A stretch of 9,916 bases of DNA from Candidatus Hodarchaeota archaeon (GTDB lineage Archaea; Asgardarchaeota; Heimdallarchaeia; Hodarchaeales; Hodarchaeaceae), in the NCBI GenBank assembly GCA_016840305.1, contig JAEOSP010000025.1, positions 1 to 9,916 of the forward strand. Reading direction: 5' to 3'. Shown piece after piece: positions 6,466 through 9,916 of the stretch (position 1 is the stretch's first letter; each line of letters starts with the position of its first letter). A program made the position numbers and the translations under genes. The notes below the pieces were generated by a model that did no database searches, had not been told where the DNA came from, and was given only the letters and a program-made list of their open reading frames with translations.

Positions 6466-7536
6466 TCAAATCCTCTCCTTGTCATATTCTATTATCTGAT
6501 CATTTTTATCTGTAAGCTCCTCTTGATATACATAATAGTACGGGATGCCAAAAAGGATGAATATCAATAAGGGAATCATTATTATTCCAGGTATTGGATG
6601 TGTTGTAAAAAATTCTTCATTTTTATCGATATTAAGAGGTTTCAATATCCCTTGTGCTTCAACAAATATCCTAATTGACACAAATTCATCATTTGAAGAA
6701 AAAGATGGTAATGTGTATAATTGGAGCTCCCAAATATGTTCATTGATTCCTTTACTTGTTATTGTTGTATTAATCTGTGCTTCATTCCTCCCATTTGCTA
6801 AATTTGCTCCAAATCCTAAGGTTAAAAAATCAAAAGATGCCCCAAGCATTGTAATATTTAGGATTGAATTTAGTTCCATACCATCTGGTATCGAAATCGG
6901 AATGAAACATCTAGATAGTATTTTCTTACTGAATAGTGATATTTGAGAAGGTTGAACTACGTACGTATGAGATGAGGAAATAACTGGAAGCCTTTGAATT
7001 TGCTCTTCTGGTTGAACAAGGTTTACGCAATGTAACGAGGTAGAAAAAATGGAAAAATTATAATTTGGTTCTCGCCATGAAATTAACGAGTCTAACATAA
7101 CTGTAAGTGACAATGAAATTTGTTCTCGATTAGTAAAATTGAGGGGAACAACTAATTCTTGAACTTGTTCAAATTGGTGAGCTAAACTATTTCTCAATCC
7201 CGATTGTTCGTAAGTGTGAAAAGTTCTTTCTATTATCTCCTCATTACTTCTCACTGAGATTAAAACATTATCCAAGGATTCACCAAAATTTTGAACAAGC
7301 ATTTTAAGCATTAATATATCCCAATTATCAGAGGTTAGGATAACCAAACGCTGATAATGCGTTTCAGCTTCGTGCATTTCTCTAGAGAAAAATAAATCAA
7401 TTACCTGACTTGAATTTTCATTAGTAGATTGTGTTTCTGATACTAATCCCGTTGAAATTTGGATAGGAAAAAGGATTACTAGAAATACAAGGAAAATTGG
7501 ACAACGAATTTGCTCTAAGTGTTTTAAGGTAATCAT
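6466..7536 (-). CDS. Secreted or surface protein with N-terminal signal and C-terminal membrane anchor
   Basis: An N-terminal hydrophobic stretch (about 12-30 from the chosen Met) looks like a signal peptide or anchor. A single C-terminal membrane helix (about 316-336) is followed by a charged tail of about 20 residues (EELTDKNDQIIEYDKERI). The roughly 285 residues between are predicted to be outside the cell and contain several N-glycosylation sequons (NSS, NFT, NFS, NIT, NTT). The second half has alternating-strand character, as in beta-sandwich domains. I recognise no family. The frame is open to a TTG at 7542 that overlaps the preceding stop as TTGA. I prefer the ATG at 7536 because AGGTGG (7551-7546) lies 9 bases before it and only 3 bases before the TTG. 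It sits between the DUF457-like gene and the RecA-fold pair and is probably co-translated with both. Confidence 0.7.
   Translation of the reverse strand: MITLKHLEQIRCPIFLVFLVILFPIQISTGLVSETQSTNENSSQVIDLFFSREMHEAETHYQRLVILTSDNWDILMLKMLVQNFGESLDNVLISVRSNEEIIERTFHTYEQSGLRNSLAHQFEQVQELVVPLNFTNREQISLSLTVMLDSLISWREPNYNFSIFSTSLHCVNLVQPEEQIQRLPVISSSHTYVVQPSQISLFSKKILSRCFIPISIPDGMELNSILNITMLGASFDFLTLGFGANLANGRNEAQINTTITSKGINEHIWELQLYTLPSFSSNDEFVSIRIFVEAQGILKPLNIDKNEEFFTTHPIPGIIMIPLLIFILFGIPYYYVYQEELTDKNDQIIEYDKERI
6472..6480 (-). promoter_or_regulatory. Shine-Dalgarno site for the TTG start at 6460
   Basis: AAGGAGAGG on the - strand lies inside the 3' end of the preceding gene, 11 bases before the TTG at 6460. 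It supports a TTG start and translation from within the operon. Confidence 0.55.
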
Positions 7537-7538
7537 TT

Positions 7539-8096
7539 TCAATTTCCACCTAGGAATTTGAGAAATATTGTTGTTAAATTCAATGAAAATAGAAATAATC
7601 CAATGTAACCAAGATTGCGATTTGCTCTGATATCATTGAATGGAATACGAGCAAGGCGTATTCGTTTATATTTTCTATTGTCAATCATGAATTGATAATG
7701 TTTTATAGGATGATTATTAAAAATAGGTTTCTTTCCAATTGGAATACCCCCAGGATTTAGTAGATCAAGGAACAAATGTGAACTCCAGCTGATCGTTAAA
7801 AGAGATGAAAAGATCTGAATAATTCTCACATCAATTACTTCACTAAGATATAATAACGGTAAGAAATAGGCAATAGTCCAAGGAGAATGACTTAATGGGT
7901 GTCTATATCTTGGAAGCTGAACTTCCATGCTAATTGACATACTTTTATCTAAATAATTAGGTAATACGCTCATTAAACTACATATTAAGGAAAAAATAAT
8001 CGATATCCCCGATATATTTGGATCAAGTCCTGGTTCAGATAGCAAGTAAAGGTTTGTTAAACCTAAAGAGAACAAATAATGTGTCGAATTCTTCAC
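7539..8096 (-). CDS. DUF457/YdjM-like membrane-bound metal-dependent hydrolase
   Basis: This 185-residue membrane protein has the spaced polar motifs of the YdjM/DUF457 family: an N-terminal THYLFSLG (His6), LPNYLDKS (47-51 region, normally LPDxDH-like), RHPLSHSPW (65-73, matching the family R-x-x-THS) and SSHLFLDLLNPGGI (105-117, matching H-x-LLD-x-x-T/N-x-x-G). These His and Asp residues are thought to bind metal at the membrane face. Hydrophobic stretches lie at about 28-45, 73-87, 92-110 and 162-180. One Asp of the LPDxD motif is Asn47 here, while Asp50 is kept. The family's substrate is poorly known, with links to lipids or membrane stress in some bacteria. The start is GTG at 8096, which shares one base with the stop of the surface-protein gene (TAGTG) and has AGAGGG 7 bases upstream (8109-8104). 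Its stop overlaps the next gene's alternative TTG start. Confidence 0.75.
   Translation of the reverse strand: MKNSTHYLFSLGLTNLYLLSEPGLDPNISGISIIFSLICSLMSVLPNYLDKSMSISMEVQLPRYRHPLSHSPWTIAYFLPLLYLSEVIDVRIIQIFSSLLTISWSSHLFLDLLNPGGIPIGKKPIFNNHPIKHYQFMIDNRKYKRIRLARIPFNDIRANRNLGYIGLFLFSLNLTTIFLKFLGGN
7546..7551 (-). promoter_or_regulatory. Shine-Dalgarno site deciding the ATG at 7536
   Basis: AGGTGG on the - strand matches the core of the archaeal anti-Shine-Dalgarno and lies 9 bases before the ATG at 7536. The alternative TTG at 7542 would be too close. Confidence 0.55.
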
Positions 8097-9916
8097 TAAC
8101 CAACCCTCTTTCGTCGTGTAATTGCATTTCCTAAAGCAACTAAACTTGCAAATACTCCACTAGCAAAACTTATTTCAACAAAATCGTTTGTGATCATATT
8201 GAGTTGTTTTGAAGTAATAAAGTAAGTTTTTTCTGGATTAGTGTTGATAATGGTTGAATTTGAAGATGAAGTAGAAAGAACGCCATTTACTACATGTAAA
8301 TTGATTATAAACTGAATGGTTTGTTGATTTAAGTCGTCTGTGGCTGATAATTGTACTGCGTATACACCTTCAGTCAAAAAGAACTCTACACCCACATGTG
8401 TTTCATTGATTTGATAAACAAAGTATTTTTCACCATTAATCAACACGTAAGTCTCTTTTAATGTATAATCATCAAATATTTCCGCAATAAGTCCATAAAG
8501 GCTTCCTGTTGATGTATTACTTATCAAATCCACATGTACTTCGCCAATCTGCGGTGGATCATCTGTGCTATTAAATATTCTATTAAAGTAGTTCGTTAAC
8601 CCATATACATCGGAAATATTTATTGAAAGTTTCCACGACCCAGGGGGAAGAATAGGTGAAGAAAAACTCCAAATTTCATAATTCCCAGTCACAGCTCGGA
8701 ATTTCATATTTCCTAATACTTCGAAATTATCCTTTTCATCCTCAATTTTTAATAACAGAAATTCATTTCTAAAACTACTATTTCCCTTTTCAATCCGAAT
8801 ATCCATTAAAAAACCACTTCTATTGGATTCAAAGCTCTCTAAGATAATTACTGGAGCATACCAATAAATCTTATACTCCTTTTGGACTATCGGAAAAATA
8901 TCCCATGGATACCAGACGCCTAGCTTAATTGTATAGTTCTCAGGTAAAATATTCAATTGAACTCTCCATTCATTAGTAAATGCATAGAAATAGCAGTTAT
9001 AGTTCACGTTTTGCACCCTTGTTTGAACAATTTCAAGTGGTAGCGATTCTGAATCAATTTTTATGCGGAGTTCATAATGTGATGATTCCCAATAAGCAGA
9101 AAAATAGGTAATTTCGGGTATGGGAGGTAACCAATTAATAAAAAAAGCTTGGAAATCGAATTTATTATCACTGGTCTTTGCAAATAATATGATCTCCCAT
9201 CTTCTTGGCGAGGGAAGCTGGAAGTTTAATTGGTACCCGTGAAATAGTGAGTTCCACAAGAGTTCACCAAAATTTGAACCATTAAGTAATATTCCCACTT
9301 TTTCAAAGTCTGGGTTGGATTGGATTGATGTACTTATTAGATAATTCCCTCCTTGGTCAATAATCTCAAGCTGAGAGTCTATAAGTAAATCAACACCTTC
9401 TACAATAGTAAAATCTACAGACTGGCACATTGTATTCCCAGCTTCATCAAAAGCATATACGATTAGGTGATACTGATTTAATGGTAAATTCAGTGAAATT
9501 GGAGTTGTATAAGTTAAATTAATCTCATTGATCCCTGATAAAGAGTAAAGGACTCTTGATCCGTTCGAATTGAATGATAGGGTAACATTCCCGGTGTAAC
9601 TACGATTGATCGGTGATTGAATTAATAATGAAGGTGGCACTGTATCAACCGTAAAATGAACTGTCGTTTCAATACCGTTTTCTGCAGAATCTTCTACTTG
9701 AATTGTCAGATTATGGGTTCCTTCAGTTAAACCCACAAAAATCGTCCCTGATTCCTTGAAACCAATTAGATTATTATCAAGAATAACGATTAAATGCTCT
9801 TCATCCGTAATATACGAAAACTCTACATTATTTCTTTTATAAGACGTATTCAGTGGACTTAAAACAACCAGTGAAGGTGAAGTTAAATCAACCTCGAAGT
9901 CTGTAAATGAATGTGT
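8096..9916 (-). CDS. Large Ig-like-repeat surface protein, 5' end beyond the window
   Basis: The frame is open to the edge of the window, giving about 606 residues of the C-terminal part. A GTG codon at 9736 could look like a start, but the sequence upstream of it continues the same repeat type, so it is internal. At the N-terminal end two tandem beta-sandwich repeats are visible: one from the edge (SPSLVVLSPLNTSY ... TEGTHNLTIQVEDSAENG) and the next (PPSLLIQSPINRSY ... NQYHLIVYAFDEAGN). Each has an SP-N-SY start and an H-L-V-A/E-D-A-N end, typical of bacterial and archaeal Ig-like adhesin repeats. A similar unit recurs near the C terminus (PPQIGEVHVDL ... TEGVYAVQLSATDDLNQ). At least a dozen N-glycosylation sequons occur. 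A Ser/Thr/Asn-rich linker (STSSSNST) precedes a weak terminal membrane helix and RRKR. It is therefore probably exported, glycosylated and anchored by its C terminus, acting as a surface or adhesion protein. It is the first visible gene of the - strand operon. Confidence 0.85.
   Translation of the reverse strand, partial: THSFTDFEVDLTSPSLVVLSPLNTSYKRNNVEFSYITDEEHLIVILDNNLIGFKESGTIFVGLTEGTHNLTIQVEDSAENGIETTVHFTVDTVPPSLLIQSPINRSYTGNVTLSFNSNGSRVLYSLSGINEINLTYTTPISLNLPLNQYHLIVYAFDEAGNTMCQSVDFTIVEGVDLLIDSQLEIIDQGGNYLISTSIQSNPDFEKVGILLNGSNFGELLWNSLFHGYQLNFQLPSPRRWEIILFAKTSDNKFDFQAFFINWLPPIPEITYFSAYWESSHYELRIKIDSESLPLEIVQTRVQNVNYNCYFYAFTNEWRVQLNILPENYTIKLGVWYPWDIFPIVQKEYKIYWYAPVIILESFESNRSGFLMDIRIEKGNSSFRNEFLLLKIEDEKDNFEVLGNMKFRAVTGNYEIWSFSSPILPPGSWKLSINISDVYGLTNYFNRIFNSTDDPPQIGEVHVDLISNTSTGSLYGLIAEIFDDYTLKETYVLINGEKYFVYQINETHVGVEFFLTEGVYAVQLSATDDLNQQTIQFIINLHVVNGVLSTSSSNSTIINTNPEKTYFITSKQLNMITNDFVEISFASGVFASLVALGNAITRRKRVG

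Noticed and set aside
6545..6946. Open frame of 133 codons on the + strand
   Set aside because: It lies entirely inside the membrane-anchored protein gene on the - strand, which has a signal peptide, sequons and a C-terminal helix; the + frame is its shadow.
9734..9736. GTG as the start of the Ig-repeat surface protein
   Set aside because: The frame stays open upstream to the window edge, and the upstream translation continues the same Ig-like repeat, so the codon is internal.

Overview
The window looks like a gene-dense, AT-rich piece of archaeal chromosome. Reasons: short or overlapping gene junctions, frequent TTG/GTG starts, TATA-like promoter elements, a RadB/RadA-type RecA-fold ATPase, and surface proteins rich in N-glycosylation sequons and anchored by C-terminal membrane helices. 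An Asgard or other low-GC archaeal lineage would fit, but no rRNA, tRNA or ribosomal marker is present, so this is inference. No RNA gene, CRISPR array, insertion sequence or gap of more than 300 bases without a gene was seen.

Left part, + strand (79-3472). A sirtuin with an intact NAD/zinc core carries an unrecognised helical extension about as long as the sirtuin itself. A small GIY-YIG nuclease follows immediately. After a short gap comes a membrane-anchored alpha/beta-hydrolase-like protein whose catalytic triad looks incomplete.

Middle part (3480-5289). A small cysteine-rich protein on the - strand is made of two similar four-cysteine modules. It is transcribed divergently from a + strand gene for an unknown 153-residue helical protein, which is followed by a multi-pass membrane protein. 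The divergent promoter region (3790-3890) contains an inverted duplication in which each promoter seems to have a TATA box followed by the same 8-base element. This suggests joint control by one regulator.

Right part, - strand (9916 down to 5298). Five genes abut or overlap and look like one translationally coupled operon: a large Ig-repeat surface protein (5' end outside the window), a DUF457/YdjM-like membrane hydrolase, a secreted membrane-anchored protein, a RecA-fold protein whose P-loop has decayed, and a RadB-like RecA-fold ATPase with an intact P-loop. The last two look like an active/inactive paralogue pair. Their linkage to cell-surface proteins rather than to repair genes is the most unusual feature here. 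The operon converges tail to tail with the membrane protein ending at 5289.
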